Assembly (NCBI GenBank): GCA_963725255.1
Contig: CAVRXV010000008.1
Span: forward strand, 1-64,000
Direction of reading: 5' to 3'
DNA from: JAIEPX01 sp963725255
GTDB lineage: Bacteria > Pseudomonadota > Gammaproteobacteria > JAIEPX01
DNA: 64,000 nt
Shown here: in pieces, positions 8,562 to 18,075 of the stretch
Position numbering within the stretch: the stretch's first letter is position 1
Layout: each line of letters begins with the position of its first letter
Notes under the pieces: model-generated
What the model was told of the DNA's origin: nothing
Seen by the model: only the letters and a program-made list of their open reading frames with translations
Databases searched by the model: none
Program-made: the position numbers and the translations under genes

Positions 8562-10886
8562 TTATTTGCAGGTGCGTTTAAGTGCGGAGCTCAATTCGTC
8601 AGCCTCTGGGTCGATTTCATCAAATTGTAATTGATGCTGAGGTGCTATACTAAGTAATTCAAAATGAGTGTCAAGACCTCGGGCATGCAATAGATGATGG
8701 ATTTGACCACCTTCACCACGGTTATATACAATTACACCTTGTTCATCATCATTTCGATCACGTTGCCAAATTACTAGGTGTAAACCTAATAAATCGACTA
8801 TGACGTCTAACAATGAATGCCCATCAGTTAAAGTATCACCTGAAACGGTAAAGCTTATTTCTCCTGTCCCGCCGATATAGGTTGTTACAAACTGAGTGAA
8901 AATATCAATATCCATGGCTCGTGATAAATATTCAGCTCGTACTGCATCATCATCAGCTTGATTATCAGGATGTGCATAAACTTCTACTAGAGAAGTATAA
9001 TCCCTTAAACTTGGATAATCTTCTTCAGATAAGATACCACTATATAGTAAGCTCAAAATTTCATGGGCAATCGTTTCTCGTATTTCCTCTGACTTGATAT
9101 TAGCCAATAATAGTTCAACGATCCCATCTCTATCGTGAGCAATGGGTAATCCAAAAAAACCACAGTTATTATTGCCTCCTGTGGGATGGACTTCAAGAAC
9201 TAAAGATTCTCCCTCGAATTCACCACGAATGAAATCATTTTGTCGGTTTCGCTTCATGGTTGATGTTGTGGAATCTGGTTCATTAGAAGACTCATCAGAA
9301 CTCTCGTCAGGTGTTTGGCTTTTTGATAGTAGAGTATCTAATGTGGCAATTCTGTGTGTAATACGTTTATATCGTTTGTGGTCTTCATTTCCACTGGGCC
9401 ATGGCGTAAAAAACCTAGTGTTTTTTTCACTGAACCCTCCGTGTTGGGTTCTATAAAGCATGACAGCAGGCTTCGGATTACTGCTAATATTATTAGCAGT
9501 AATTTTTTGTCTAGCTTTATGATGTAGATACATTGAATGATAGGCTGACATATGTTCACCGAGTAACATCACAATAAGTTTTCTTTGAGTAGGTGAATCT
9601 TTACTACCGATAAATGCCTTTTTAAATGCCTTGAAGAGTGTTTCATCTAAACCGTACTTATGTTCCATTATCTTGATGAATTCTCTTGAGAATGATGGGA
9701 ACTTTATTGCTTGAATATGTCGAATTCGATTGGCTGCCATGTCGGAAAAGAAAGTATTTTCACGCTCATGTAAAATATGGGATAAAATAGTGATAAGATT
9801 ATCTTGAGCAAGGCTCGGAACATGATGATGTGTTTCAGGATGATAGTCTTCTACGGGATGTATGCTTAAATAAACAAAACCAACATAGCGATGTTTTGGA
9901 TCAAACTTATCATCATATTCTGGAGACCGTTTTTTGGTGTGATCAAATCCATATACCTTATCACCCACAGCATAGCGTACTGCATGAATGGATTGAACAT
10001 CTGCAGTTGAAACAAATGGGACTTGAGTGGTCTTAAGTGTTTTTTCTGTTGGTTCTTCAGTTGCTGCTGGTAAGTAAGCGTCTTTAAATTTAGTATAATA
10101 GGCGGTATAAAATTGTTGGGCTTGAAGTAATCTATCTTCAAATTTACGCGGTACAGTTTGAGTAACACTTGAATGATTTACATATTCACCTTTTGCCCGT
10201 TTCATATTACACATTTGATAGCGCAACACTCTTGCGGCTTGCTCAAGTCGTAATTGAGATTCTTTATCGTCTTGCTTCGGATAATATGAATCTACACCAG
10301 CAATTTCCTTAACAGCGGCACTATAGACAGGAAACTTTTTTAAAGGATGATCAGCGTCCAATACTTGTCTCTTAAACTCACGGACTTTGGCTTCGGGCCA
10401 TAGATGATTAAAACAATGCATTCCACGCAATTGGCCCAACATGTAAGATACTTCAGTTTTTCGGAGATGGCTAAATAGCTCACCTTTTGCTGCATGATGA
10501 ACAAGAGCCTCATAATCAGGGCGTAATGCGGTACTGATATGCTTAGGAGCAGATCGGACATGAGGATTATAATCACTCACAATATCTGCGTAGTCTGCTA
10601 ATATCTTATCTTCAAGACACTCTGCTTGAGTTTCTTGCTTTTGTTTTTTCTTTGGTGCCCCTTTTTTAGAGCTTTTTTGTTTGACTTTTGATAATTCAGT
10701 TTCATTTTTAGCAGTTATGTAAGATAACTTTGATAAGGTTTTATCTCTTATGCGTTTAATTATATCCGCTGTCAAATCTGGATCTGCTGTTGTTGTGGAA
10801 TCAGCTCCCCTGTATTGTTCATCGGCTTCATAATCAGAGTCAGGATTGTCTACATCATCTAGTGGATTCGGAACGGCTTCAGGCAC
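8562..10886 (-). CDS. Large protein with C-terminal OTU-like cysteine protease domain
   Basis: 774 residues, GTG start, 5 bp after the stop of the preceding gene, so probably translationally coupled. The N-terminal ~110 residues are acidic then lysine-rich (KQKSSKKGAPKKKQKQ) and likely disordered. A middle alpha-helical region is unrecognised. From about residue 560 it fits the OTU fold: GGNNNCGFFGL with candidate nucleophile Cys575, a helical segment, a LLGLHLVIWQRD strand, and DTHFELLSI with candidate His741. The spacing and order match OTU deubiquitinases ('DGNC' then 'HYxxL'), but the usual Asp three residues before Cys is Asn572. OTU enzymes cleave ubiquitin chains, which bacteria lack, so this would be a host-directed effector. 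No secretion signal was verified. Confidence 0.6.
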   Translation of the reverse strand: MPEAVPNPLDDVDNPDSDYEADEQYRGADSTTTADPDLTADIIKRIRDKTLSKLSYITAKNETELSKVKQKSSKKGAPKKKQKQETQAECLEDKILADYADIVSDYNPHVRSAPKHISTALRPDYEALVHHAAKGELFSHLRKTEVSYMLGQLRGMHCFNHLWPEAKVREFKRQVLDADHPLKKFPVYSAAVKEIAGVDSYYPKQDDKESQLRLEQAARVLRYQMCNMKRAKGEYVNHSSVTQTVPRKFEDRLLQAQQFYTAYYTKFKDAYLPAATEEPTEKTLKTTQVPFVSTADVQSIHAVRYAVGDKVYGFDHTKKRSPEYDDKFDPKHRYVGFVYLSIHPVEDYHPETHHHVPSLAQDNLITILSHILHERENTFFSDMAANRIRHIQAIKFPSFSREFIKIMEHKYGLDETLFKAFKKAFIGSKDSPTQRKLIVMLLGEHMSAYHSMYLHHKARQKITANNISSNPKPAVMLYRTQHGGFSEKNTRFFTPWPSGNEDHKRYKRITHRIATLDTLLSKSQTPDESSDESSNEPDSTTSTMKRNRQNDFIRGEFEGESLVLEVHPTGGNNNCGFFGLPIAHDRDGIVELLLANIKSEEIRETIAHEILSLLYSGILSEEDYPSLRDYTSLVEVYAHPDNQADDDAVRAEYLSRAMDIDIFTQFVTTYIGGTGEISFTVSGDTLTDGHSLLDVIVDLLGLHLVIWQRDRNDDEQGVIVYNRGEGGQIHHLLHARGLDTHFELLSIAPQHQLQFDEIDPEADELSSALKRTCK

Positions 10887-10891
10887 CAGTG

Positions 10892-12183
10892 CTACTTACA
10901 TTTGAGCCTGTTTTGAATAAATAAAAATTCGAATTTTGATAAAATTTGTAATGCAAGTGTTGCTTTTTCATATCCCAAAGATGCGGCATGATCCCAAACC
11001 GCTTTTGGGCTATTGCATTGAATACCTAACCGTTTTTTAACAAAATAACACTCACCTAGCATATATAAAGCTTCTGATGAATTATACAATATTTCATGAG
11101 TAACCGAGTCTAACAAAGCAATAACTTTATCTAACTCCTCTAGCCCACCTTCTCGATTAAAACACATTTTTGCTAACAATATTTTACCAGCATCAGTCAA
11201 TTTAAATTGACCTTCGCTATTGTCTTGACATGATTCTAGTAGATGACGAGCTAAGAATAAATTTTTCCCTAGAATTTCTCCTTTATAGATATAATTTGCA
11301 ATATCAACGAGTAATCCTTCTCGTTCAACACCGCTCTTAAGGAAAGTTTCGAATAGATCTTTTGCTTGAGTTCTCAATTCGTCTGGTTCTATTTCATATT
11401 GGAATAAATCTGGTTTCGTCTCAATAGCTTTTGCTAAAGCAAGACAGATTTCTGGGGCGACGAGAAGAGTGGTTTTTTTACTGCTACTTATATGTTCCTC
11501 GTAAAATTCTTTTAACGCATTAAACGCTTCAATATCATTTGTAAGCGCACGAAGTAATAAATCATTAATATGATTCTTTGTGTTTTCTATAGACCCTTGC
11601 AACTTTTCTGAAGTGGAAGATGTTTTTTGTTCATCATTTGAACTATCCACATAATCAATCTCCATCGAGTGATATAAATTTTTTCTTGCAGCAAAACCAC
11701 TAGATAGTTCATCATTAGCTGCTTGAGTGCAGGCCTCTTGAAATGCTTCATGAAATACCCAGTAATGTTCATAATCTAAATAGCGCCCTTTTAGAACCGT
11801 ACAAATAATAGAAGGCTATAAGGATCTAATAGTGTTTGTTGGTGTAGCATGCGACAAATTTCTAATGTAACTTTGGGCTTCTGATTAGGATTTTGCGTAA
11901 ACCAACCTTTAACTTTATTAATTATTGAAATATCAGCTGTATCATTGACCAGTGTAATGATATCTATCATGTGCACTTTAAATTTTGATAAAACAGTCAG
12001 GTAAGAGTTAAAGGATTCATCGAAGTTTGATTGGCTTTTAGTAGGAGTTGCTGCTGACTCGTCAGCAGAATCTGTTTTTTGCTTTTTAGGAGTTCTAGTT
12101 AAAAATTTAGTAATAGTATTTTCAGGAGGCTTCTCTGATTTTTTTTTGCTTTTTTCTTTAGTTTTTTTACTGCTTACAATCAT
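10892..12183 (-). pseudogene. Unknown helical protein split by a one-base frameshift
   Basis: Two open frames, 12183-11791 (130 residues, basic N-terminus KKTKEKSKKKSEK) and one ending at 10892, overlap in different frames. The second frame is annotated from a Met at 11665 (257 residues) but is open back to about 11815, encoding VLKGRYLDYEHYWVFHEAF and further sensible sequence. Adding one base between 11793 and 11815 would give a single 430-residue protein. The C-terminal part is helical with TPR/Sel1-like flavour (LGECYFVKKRLGIQ, then KAVWDHAASLGYEKATLALQ). It lies in a minus-strand run with the OTU-like gene directly downstream. Function unknown; either a recent pseudogene or a sequence error. 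Confidence 0.55.
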
Positions 12184-12232
12184 GAAGGCTAGATAGTTTT
12201 TAACTGAAAGGTAATCGTCATTTTTTACTATT

Positions 12233-12655
12233 TTAGAAAGGGCAGACTTCAGACTTTGAGTCTAGCTTATCTCTATAACATTTAGCAATAAAGGTAAATA
12301 ACAATTGCTTTGCTTCTTCGAAAGAAATTTGGTCTAGTAAGATCGCTAATACATATGCTAAACGTTCATCGTTAGGATTTTTGATGCAGCGCTTGACTAG
12401 TATATAAGTAGAATTCCTTAAGTCTGCATCTACTAATAAATTTTCTGCCATTAAAGCTTTGAAAGTGTTGATTAGGGCATCACAATCAGACGATTTTTTT
12501 GTGATTTCATGGTCTTTTATTAATTTGGCCGCACGCTGTTGATAGGATGTTAGGGAGAAATCTTTATCTTCTTGATTTGATTTATACTCATCAATAAGTT
12601 CTGTCGCTCGTTTTTCCAATGTATCGAATGAGCTCATTTTGTTCTCAATGGTCAT
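12233..12655 (-). CDS. Unknown small helical protein
   Basis: 140 residues, charged and helical, with no signal peptide or membrane segment (MTIENKMSSFDTLEKRATELIDEY). It is the first gene of a minus-strand run (12655 to 6867) of poorly known proteins, with 49 bp to the next start. A second Met at position 7 is an alternative start. The C-terminus (DSKSEVCPF) is abrupt, and the neighbouring gene is frameshifted, so it could be the front part of a once longer reading frame, but I find no direct continuation. Not recognised. Confidence 0.5.
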   Translation of the reverse strand: MTIENKMSSFDTLEKRATELIDEYKSNQEDKDFSLTSYQQRAAKLIKDHEITKKSSDCDALINTFKALMAENLLVDADLRNSTYILVKRCIKNPNDERLAYVLAILLDQISFEEAKQLLFTFIAKCYRDKLDSKSEVCPF

Positions 12656-12731
12656 ACTAAAAGTTCATTTGGCATTAGTGCGTAGTATGGATAGATATAA
12701 TTGTGGACTAGATTGGAGGGTTTGAGTTAAT

Positions 12732-14822
12732 GTGTGGATAAACGATTTAACCATAAGGATGTTGATTTTGTTAAAGCGCGATCCCTTGGCACAGAAAATC
12801 CAATCTTCATATTTTTGTGTTTTTGTATTTGCTTTAATGGCTGCATTCTTGTTAAGAAAATTTTATTTCATGTTTCCTCATATTCCTGTCGAGTCTGTGC
12901 CGCTGATTATCGAAAAAAATGGGGGGCTCAATTATAATTCTTTGCTTACCCCGAAACCTGTGGAACGCTTTGTGTTTATGGCAGTGTCTTTTTTTGTTAT
13001 GTTAATGCTCCCCTTTATTATATTGGTCTTTAAAAATTATAGGCTACCTAATTTTTTATCGAAAATAATTGAATCTAAATCGTTTAAATTTATTACTATA
13101 TTTAGTATTGTTCTTACGCTCTATCTTCCACTTTATAATTCGGAATTTTTTGGTGCATTGATCTCAGTATATAAATTTGGAAGCACTAGACATTTGTCTT
13201 CTGTTACAGCAATTGTCTTGATAGCTGGTTATTATTTAGGGTACCTGGCCAGTAATTATCAAGCGAGAAGGGCGACTATAAAACCGATGTGGATGTTGTG
13301 GTTAGCTTTTCTTATTGCTGTGATTTTAGTTATCTTCGCTTTTCGTTTATATAGCATCAATAATGTGGCTTTAGTGTCTCCCGTTCACTTTGATGCCGCA
13401 ATCTATGCGTTGACACAGGTGATTAATGGAAAAACCATACTCGTTGATTTACCTTCACAGTACGGACTTTTCCCCGAGATCATAGCTCCGTTATTGAGGC
13501 TTGTGGGTAGTACAGTTAAAAGTGTGACAGTACTTTTTGCGATATTGCAGATTACTTCTTTGTGCTCATTATTTTATGTCTTATCAAAATTAACACATAA
13601 ATATTGGTTGTTGCTCTTATTAGGAAGCTTAACTCTCGTTTTGGTAACATTCAGTACCCCGATTTTTTTCATGCACGTCAAGGAGCCCTATTTTCAATAT
13701 TGGCCCATTCGTTTTATCTGGCCTAGCATGTCAATTTTGGCATTTTATCATTTTGTGTTGAATAAAACGGTAGCTCGTACGATCCTTATGTCATCAATGG
13801 GTGCCATAGCCACATTTTGGAACATGGATTCAGGGTTGTTTATTGTTATTGCCTTTGGTGCGTATTTGGTTAGTCAGTTAATTTTGTGTCTCTCTGAAGG
13901 AAGAAATCCGTCGTATTGGATTAAACTAATAGTCTTGCATATTGTTGTTTCTGTCATTGTGTTTGCAGGTTTACTGTTTTACTTGACATTAAAATCAGGA
14001 TCGAGCCTTAATTTCTATTGGTTGATTCATTATCAACGGACTTTCTATCAGATGGGTTTTATGGCATTGCCATTACCTTATAGGCTAAATCCGTGGGTGT
14101 CTATTTTAGGCATTTATTTATTAGGGATAATAGTTAGCCTCCATTCTTGGAAGCAACGGTTAAATCCAATAAGCAGTGATACACTATTCTACGTTTGTAT
14201 TTTAGGTATTGGACTATTTACGTATTACGAAGGACGCGCTCATCCAAATAATTTGATTCAAGTGTGTTGGCCAGCAGTAGTTGCGAGTATATTATTAACG
14301 AGCCAAATCCTAAAAAGCATAGAGTTAAATCGTCTTTCAAAAAACTATTTTCATTATACTGCATTGGCTTTTAGTTTTTATATTATTTGCAGTGTAGTTT
14401 TTATGATGCATCTAAGATTGATAGTGAAGTCTACTTTTGAAGTTGCAAGCGAAGCTTTACATCCGACTGAGCATCGAACTGCTTTACTATTAAATGAGTT
14501 GGCGTTTATTCAGAAATTTGCAAAACAGAATAGTGATTGCCTGATATTATCGAATCGCTCTTCAATTTATTACCTTGAGTCTGGACATGCCTCTCCCGTC
14601 AAAGGGCCTGGTTTATCTGAAACAATTTTGCAAAGTGATTTAGATAATCTTGAAAATCAAATTGCCCATAACAATCTAAAATGTATTTTTTATGGGGTGG
14701 GTGAGTCAGAAACACCCCTTAATATTAATTTTCAGCGCATTCTTAAACACTATAAAGTATCTGATAAGAACAGTCTGGGGACAATGCTCTATCTAATCCC
14801 CAAAACCTCGAAGGTTGGCTAG
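12732..14822 (+). CDS. Large polytopic membrane protein, glycosyltransferase or polymerase-like
   Basis: 696 residues with about fourteen hydrophobic segments, a cytosolic N-terminus and a soluble C-terminal ~120 residues (LHPTEHRTALLLNELAFIQ, then DCLILSNRSSIYYLESGHAS). The layout, with a long periplasmic loop after SPVHFDAAIYALTQVINGKT and a GRAHPNNLIQ motif late in the membrane part, resembles GT-C or O-antigen polymerase-like proteins that use lipid-linked sugars. The GTG start at 12732 is preceded by GGAGGG about 12 nt upstream. It lies next to the CDP-sugar operon on the same strand, which suggests a role in the same surface glycan. It resembles the membrane protein at 6867-8545 in general design. 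Confidence 0.6.
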   Translation: MWINDLTIRMLILLKRDPLAQKIQSSYFCVFVFALMAAFLLRKFYFMFPHIPVESVPLIIEKNGGLNYNSLLTPKPVERFVFMAVSFFVMLMLPFIILVFKNYRLPNFLSKIIESKSFKFITIFSIVLTLYLPLYNSEFFGALISVYKFGSTRHLSSVTAIVLIAGYYLGYLASNYQARRATIKPMWMLWLAFLIAVILVIFAFRLYSINNVALVSPVHFDAAIYALTQVINGKTILVDLPSQYGLFPEIIAPLLRLVGSTVKSVTVLFAILQITSLCSLFYVLSKLTHKYWLLLLLGSLTLVLVTFSTPIFFMHVKEPYFQYWPIRFIWPSMSILAFYHFVLNKTVARTILMSSMGAIATFWNMDSGLFIVIAFGAYLVSQLILCLSEGRNPSYWIKLIVLHIVVSVIVFAGLLFYLTLKSGSSLNFYWLIHYQRTFYQMGFMALPLPYRLNPWVSILGIYLLGIIVSLHSWKQRLNPISSDTLFYVCILGIGLFTYYEGRAHPNNLIQVCWPAVVASILLTSQILKSIELNRLSKNYFHYTALAFSFYIICSVVFMMHLRLIVKSTFEVASEALHPTEHRTALLLNELAFIQKFAKQNSDCLILSNRSSIYYLESGHASPVKGPGLSETILQSDLDNLENQIAHNNLKCIFYGVGESETPLNINFQRILKHYKVSDKNSLGTMLYLIPKTSKVG

Positions 14823-14846
14823 TAATTATTGAAGTATTGATTTTTT

Positions 14847-14877
14847 CTGGATTGCCACGCTTCGCTCGCAATGACAG
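14847..14877. repeat. REP-like palindromic repeat
   Basis: CTGGATTGCCACGCTTCGCT followed by CGCAATGACAG is an imperfect palindrome (ATTGC...GCAAT). The 'TCATTGCGAGCGAAGCG..GCAATCC' type is a widespread short interspersed repeat in proteobacteria. It sits in the gap between the membrane-protein gene and the sugar operon. Confidence 0.6.
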
Positions 14878-14959
14878 GTAGGAGACACTTACTGCTTTTA
14901 GTTATCGTGTATCATTGTGATTGCGGTTCAGTATGATATGTAAAGGTGGCCTCTATTTC

Positions 14960-14989
14960 TTGACAGCTTGAGAGGGGGGGATAGATAAT
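14960..14989 (+). promoter_or_regulatory. Sigma-70-like promoter of the CDP-sugar operon
   Basis: TTGACA at 14960-14965 and GATAAT at 14984-14989 are 18 bp apart. This would place the start near 14996, 40 nt before the first start codon of the operon at 15036. Confidence 0.5.
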
Positions 14990-15035
14990 CGTTGTCTAAT
15001 GATAGACTGATCACACTTTAGAAGGTTGTATCTTA

Positions 15036-15803
15036 ATGAAAGCAGTTATTTTAGCAGGTGGATTTGGGACCCGCATCAGCGAGGAGACTTTGCTGAAGCC
15101 TAAGCCTATGATCGAGGTTGGGGGAAAGCCAATTCTTTGGCATATCATGAAGATTTATTCTGCTCATGGTATTAATGATTTTATTATTTGTCTTGGCTAC
15201 AAAGGCTATTTGATTAAAGAATATTTTGCGAATTATTTTTTGCATATGTCGGATGTTACCTTTGATATGAAACAGAATCAGATGGAAGTGCATCAAAAAT
15301 ATGTTGAGCCATGGCGTGTGACATTAGTTGATACGGGTGAGCAAACGATGACAGGTGGTCGACTCAAACGAGTTCAACAATTTGTAGAGGAAGATGATTT
15401 TTGCTTTACCTACGGAGATGGTGTTAGTGATTTAGATATAACAAAATTGATTGCACAGCATCGTGCTGAAGGTGTTTGTGCAACCGTGACAGCAGTAAAG
15501 CCTGCGGGTCGTTTCGGAGCGATGGATCTTTTAGGAAATAAAGTCAAAAATTTTCAAGAAAAACCAAAAGGCGATGGAGCTTGGATAAATGGTGGATTTT
15601 TTGTGCTTTCACCGAAAGTTTTTAACTATCTTGAAAATGACGATACGATATGGGAACAAGAGCCGATAACAAAATTATGTGAAGAAAATCAAATGTCTGC
15701 TTTTTTGCATGATGGATTTTGGCAGCCTATGGATACTCTTCGTGAAAAAAATTATCTTGAAGAACTCTGGCAATCGAATGCAGCACCATGGAAAATTTGG
15801 TAA
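15036..15803 (+). CDS. rfbF: Glucose-1-phosphate cytidylyltransferase
   Basis: 255 residues, full length for RfbF/DdhA, which makes CDP-glucose from CTP and glucose 1-phosphate. The N-terminal nucleotide-binding signature is clear (MKAVILAGGFGTRISEET, then KPKPMIEVGGKPILWHI). FTYGDGVSDLDI carries the metal-binding Asp, and FQEKPKGDG and WINGGFFVL are typical of the family. It is the first gene of a tight operon; the next start overlaps its stop codon (TAATG). It commits the operon to CDP-linked deoxysugars. Confidence 0.95.
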   Translation: MKAVILAGGFGTRISEETLLKPKPMIEVGGKPILWHIMKIYSAHGINDFIICLGYKGYLIKEYFANYFLHMSDVTFDMKQNQMEVHQKYVEPWRVTLVDTGEQTMTGGRLKRVQQFVEEDDFCFTYGDGVSDLDITKLIAQHRAEGVCATVTAVKPAGRFGAMDLLGNKVKNFQEKPKGDGAWINGGFFVLSPKVFNYLENDDTIWEQEPITKLCEENQMSAFLHDGFWQPMDTLREKNYLEELWQSNAAPWKIW

Positions 15804-16855
15804 TGAATCAACTATTTTGGAAAAATAAAAAAGTTTTTTTAACCGGGCATACCGGCTTTAAAGGTAGTTGGCTTTCATTATGGTTGCATGAATTAGGCGC
15901 CGAAGTGATGGGTTATGCTTTAAAACCGAATACAACGCCGAGCTTATTTGAACTCGCTGATGTGAAAAAGTCTTTGATTCATGTTGAAGCCGATATTACA
16001 GATTATTCTTTGCTCAGAAAAAAGATGGTTGAATTTCAACCTGATATTATTTTACATTTGGCGGCTCAAGCATTAGTGAAAGAATCGTACAAAGATCCTC
16101 TTACAACTTTTAATACGAATGTGATGGGAACAGTACATTTGTTAGATGCGGCTCGTTTTTGTGACAGTGTCAAAGTCATACTGAATATCACTTCTGATAA
16201 ATGCTATGAAAATAAAGAGAAGAACGTTGGCTATGATGAAGAAGATCCTATGGGTGGGTATGATCCGTACAGCTGCAGTAAAGGTTGTTCTGAATTAGTG
16301 ACAGCCTCCTATCGACGAAGTTTTTTCCCCTCTATTGCTGTGGCTACTGCGCGTGCTGGAAATGTGATAGGAGGAGGTGATTGGGCTGTCGATCGATTAG
16401 TTCCTGATTTAGTGAGAGCAATCTATTCAAAAAACCCTTTGTTTTTGCGCTATCCTAATGCCATTCGACCTTGGCAACATGTTCTAGAACCTTTGAGTGG
16501 TTACTTGACGCTGATAGAGAAAGCGTGGCATGAACCTCAAAAGTATTCTCAGGCATGGAATTTCGGTCCGCGAGATTCTGATCACAAAACAGTTCAATGG
16601 TTTGTTGAGTCATTTTTGAAAGAGTGGTCATCTGAGATTGGATATCATGTAGAGCAAAATAATTCAGAACATGAAACAGCTATTTTGAAATTAGATATTT
16701 CAAAAGCGTATAAGATGCTTCAGTGGAAACCAGCATTGACATTGGATCAAGCTGTACAGTGGACAGTGGATTGGTATAAACACAATCATGATCTTACCAA
16801 TGTTCGAGATTTTATCGTCAATCAAATTCACAATTATCAGGAAATTACACTATGA
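15803..16855 (+). CDS. rfbG: CDP-glucose 4,6-dehydratase
   Basis: 350 residues from the ATG at 15803, which overlaps the preceding stop codon; a start 15 bp earlier is possible, but family members begin just before 'FW..K.VF.TGHTGFKGSWL', as here. It is an extended short-chain dehydrogenase that makes CDP-4-keto-6-deoxyglucose. The Rossmann motif TGHTGFKGSW, the LHLAAQ motif, ITSDKCY and the active-site pair YDPYSCSKGCSE (YxxxK) are visible. It overlaps the next gene by 4 bp. Confidence 0.95.
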   Translation: MNQLFWKNKKVFLTGHTGFKGSWLSLWLHELGAEVMGYALKPNTTPSLFELADVKKSLIHVEADITDYSLLRKKMVEFQPDIILHLAAQALVKESYKDPLTTFNTNVMGTVHLLDAARFCDSVKVILNITSDKCYENKEKNVGYDEEDPMGGYDPYSCSKGCSELVTASYRRSFFPSIAVATARAGNVIGGGDWAVDRLVPDLVRAIYSKNPLFLRYPNAIRPWQHVLEPLSGYLTLIEKAWHEPQKYSQAWNFGPRDSDHKTVQWFVESFLKEWSSEIGYHVEQNNSEHETAILKLDISKAYKMLQWKPALTLDQAVQWTVDWYKHNHDLTNVRDFIVNQIHNYQEITL

Positions 16856-18075
16856 CTTCTTCACTTAAAAATGTTTCATATGGTAAAGCTGTATGGGGAC
16901 AAGACGAAATTGATGCAGTTATGCATGTTTTACAATCATCGACTCAAATGGGCAAACATGTTGCTGAGATGGAAGAGAAAGTCGCCCAATTATTCTCAAA
17001 GCGCTATGGCATTATGGTGAATTCAGGATCATCAGCAAATTATTTGGCGGTTGAAATTTTAGATTTACCTAAAGGTTCTGAGGTGATTACACCGATTTTA
17101 ACTTTTTCAACAACGGTAGCGCCGCTTGTCAAAAATGGTTTGGTTCCGGTTTTTATTGATGTGGAACCTGCATCGTATAACATCGATGCTGCCAAAATTG
17201 AAGAAATGATCACCTCTAAAACACGAGCGATGATGATCCCAAATTTATTAGGGAATTTAACCGACTGGAAAAAAGTACGCGAAATTGCGGACCGCAACAA
17301 GTTGATTGTTATCGAAGATTCTGCCGATACACTGGGAGCAACAATTAATGGTCAATCAAGCGGAATTTATTCGGATATCAGTACAACTAGTTTTTATGGC
17401 TCACATGTGATTACATGTGGGGGTAATGGCGGAATGTTATGTGTAAATTCTGTTGAATTAGCAGACCGCTCTAAATTACTACGAAGTTGGGGACGTAGTT
17501 CTTCTCTATTTGTTGAATCAGAGGCGATAGAAAATCGATTTAATGTGAATGTTGATGGCATCCCTTATGACGCTAAATTTGTGTTTGAAGCGTTAGGTTA
17601 TAATTTAGAACCATCTGAAATGGGTGCTGCATTTGGTTTGGTACAGCTCAAGAAATTGCAACAAAATATCGAATTACGCGAAGGTTTTTTTGCTGAACAT
17701 CTTGCATTTTTTAAGCAATATGATGAGTGGTTTATTCTGCCTCAACAACGACAAAACTCTCGTACCGGTTGGTTGGCTTTTCCGCTAATCGTAGAAGACA
17801 CAGCACCCTTTACTCGACGAGATCTTCAAATAGCCTTAGAAAAAAGAGGTATTCAAACTCGAACGGTATTCACCGGAAATATTTTACGTCAACCTGGATT
17901 CATGAATATTGAACATCGTGCACCGTCTGAGGGATTTCCAAACGCAGATCAAGTGATGCGAGGTGGACTATTGATGGGTGCTCATCATGGAATGACAAAA
18001 GAAATGATGAATTATATCCATGAATGTTTTGAGGAATTCGTACAGTCCTATATTAAAGAAGAGTGTGTGTCTTAA
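16852..18075 (+). CDS. rfbH: CDP-4-keto-6-deoxyglucose 3-dehydratase-like PLP enzyme without Fe-S cysteines
   Basis: 407 residues of the DegT/DnrJ/EryC1/StrS fold. The PLP lysine of ordinary aminotransferases is replaced by His185 (SFYGSHVITCGGNGG), as in the 3-dehydratases E1 (RfbH/DdhC/AscC) and ColD. E1 enzymes carry a [2Fe-2S] cluster on a C-x57-C-x-C-x7-C pattern, the last three cysteines being in a 'SWGRDCYC....C' loop. Here that loop reads SWGRSSSLFVESEAIENRFN and has none. No ferredoxin-type reductase gene (E3, RfbI/DdhD) is in the operon. So the gene position says RfbH, while the residues point to a ColD-like, Fe-S-independent route using an amino donor. The product would be a 3,6-dideoxy-4-keto sugar. 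Confidence 0.85.
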   Translation: MTSSLKNVSYGKAVWGQDEIDAVMHVLQSSTQMGKHVAEMEEKVAQLFSKRYGIMVNSGSSANYLAVEILDLPKGSEVITPILTFSTTVAPLVKNGLVPVFIDVEPASYNIDAAKIEEMITSKTRAMMIPNLLGNLTDWKKVREIADRNKLIVIEDSADTLGATINGQSSGIYSDISTTSFYGSHVITCGGNGGMLCVNSVELADRSKLLRSWGRSSSLFVESEAIENRFNVNVDGIPYDAKFVFEALGYNLEPSEMGAAFGLVQLKKLQQNIELREGFFAEHLAFFKQYDEWFILPQQRQNSRTGWLAFPLIVEDTAPFTRRDLQIALEKRGIQTRTVFTGNILRQPGFMNIEHRAPSEGFPNADQVMRGGLLMGAHHGMTKEMMNYIHECFEEFVQSYIKEECVS

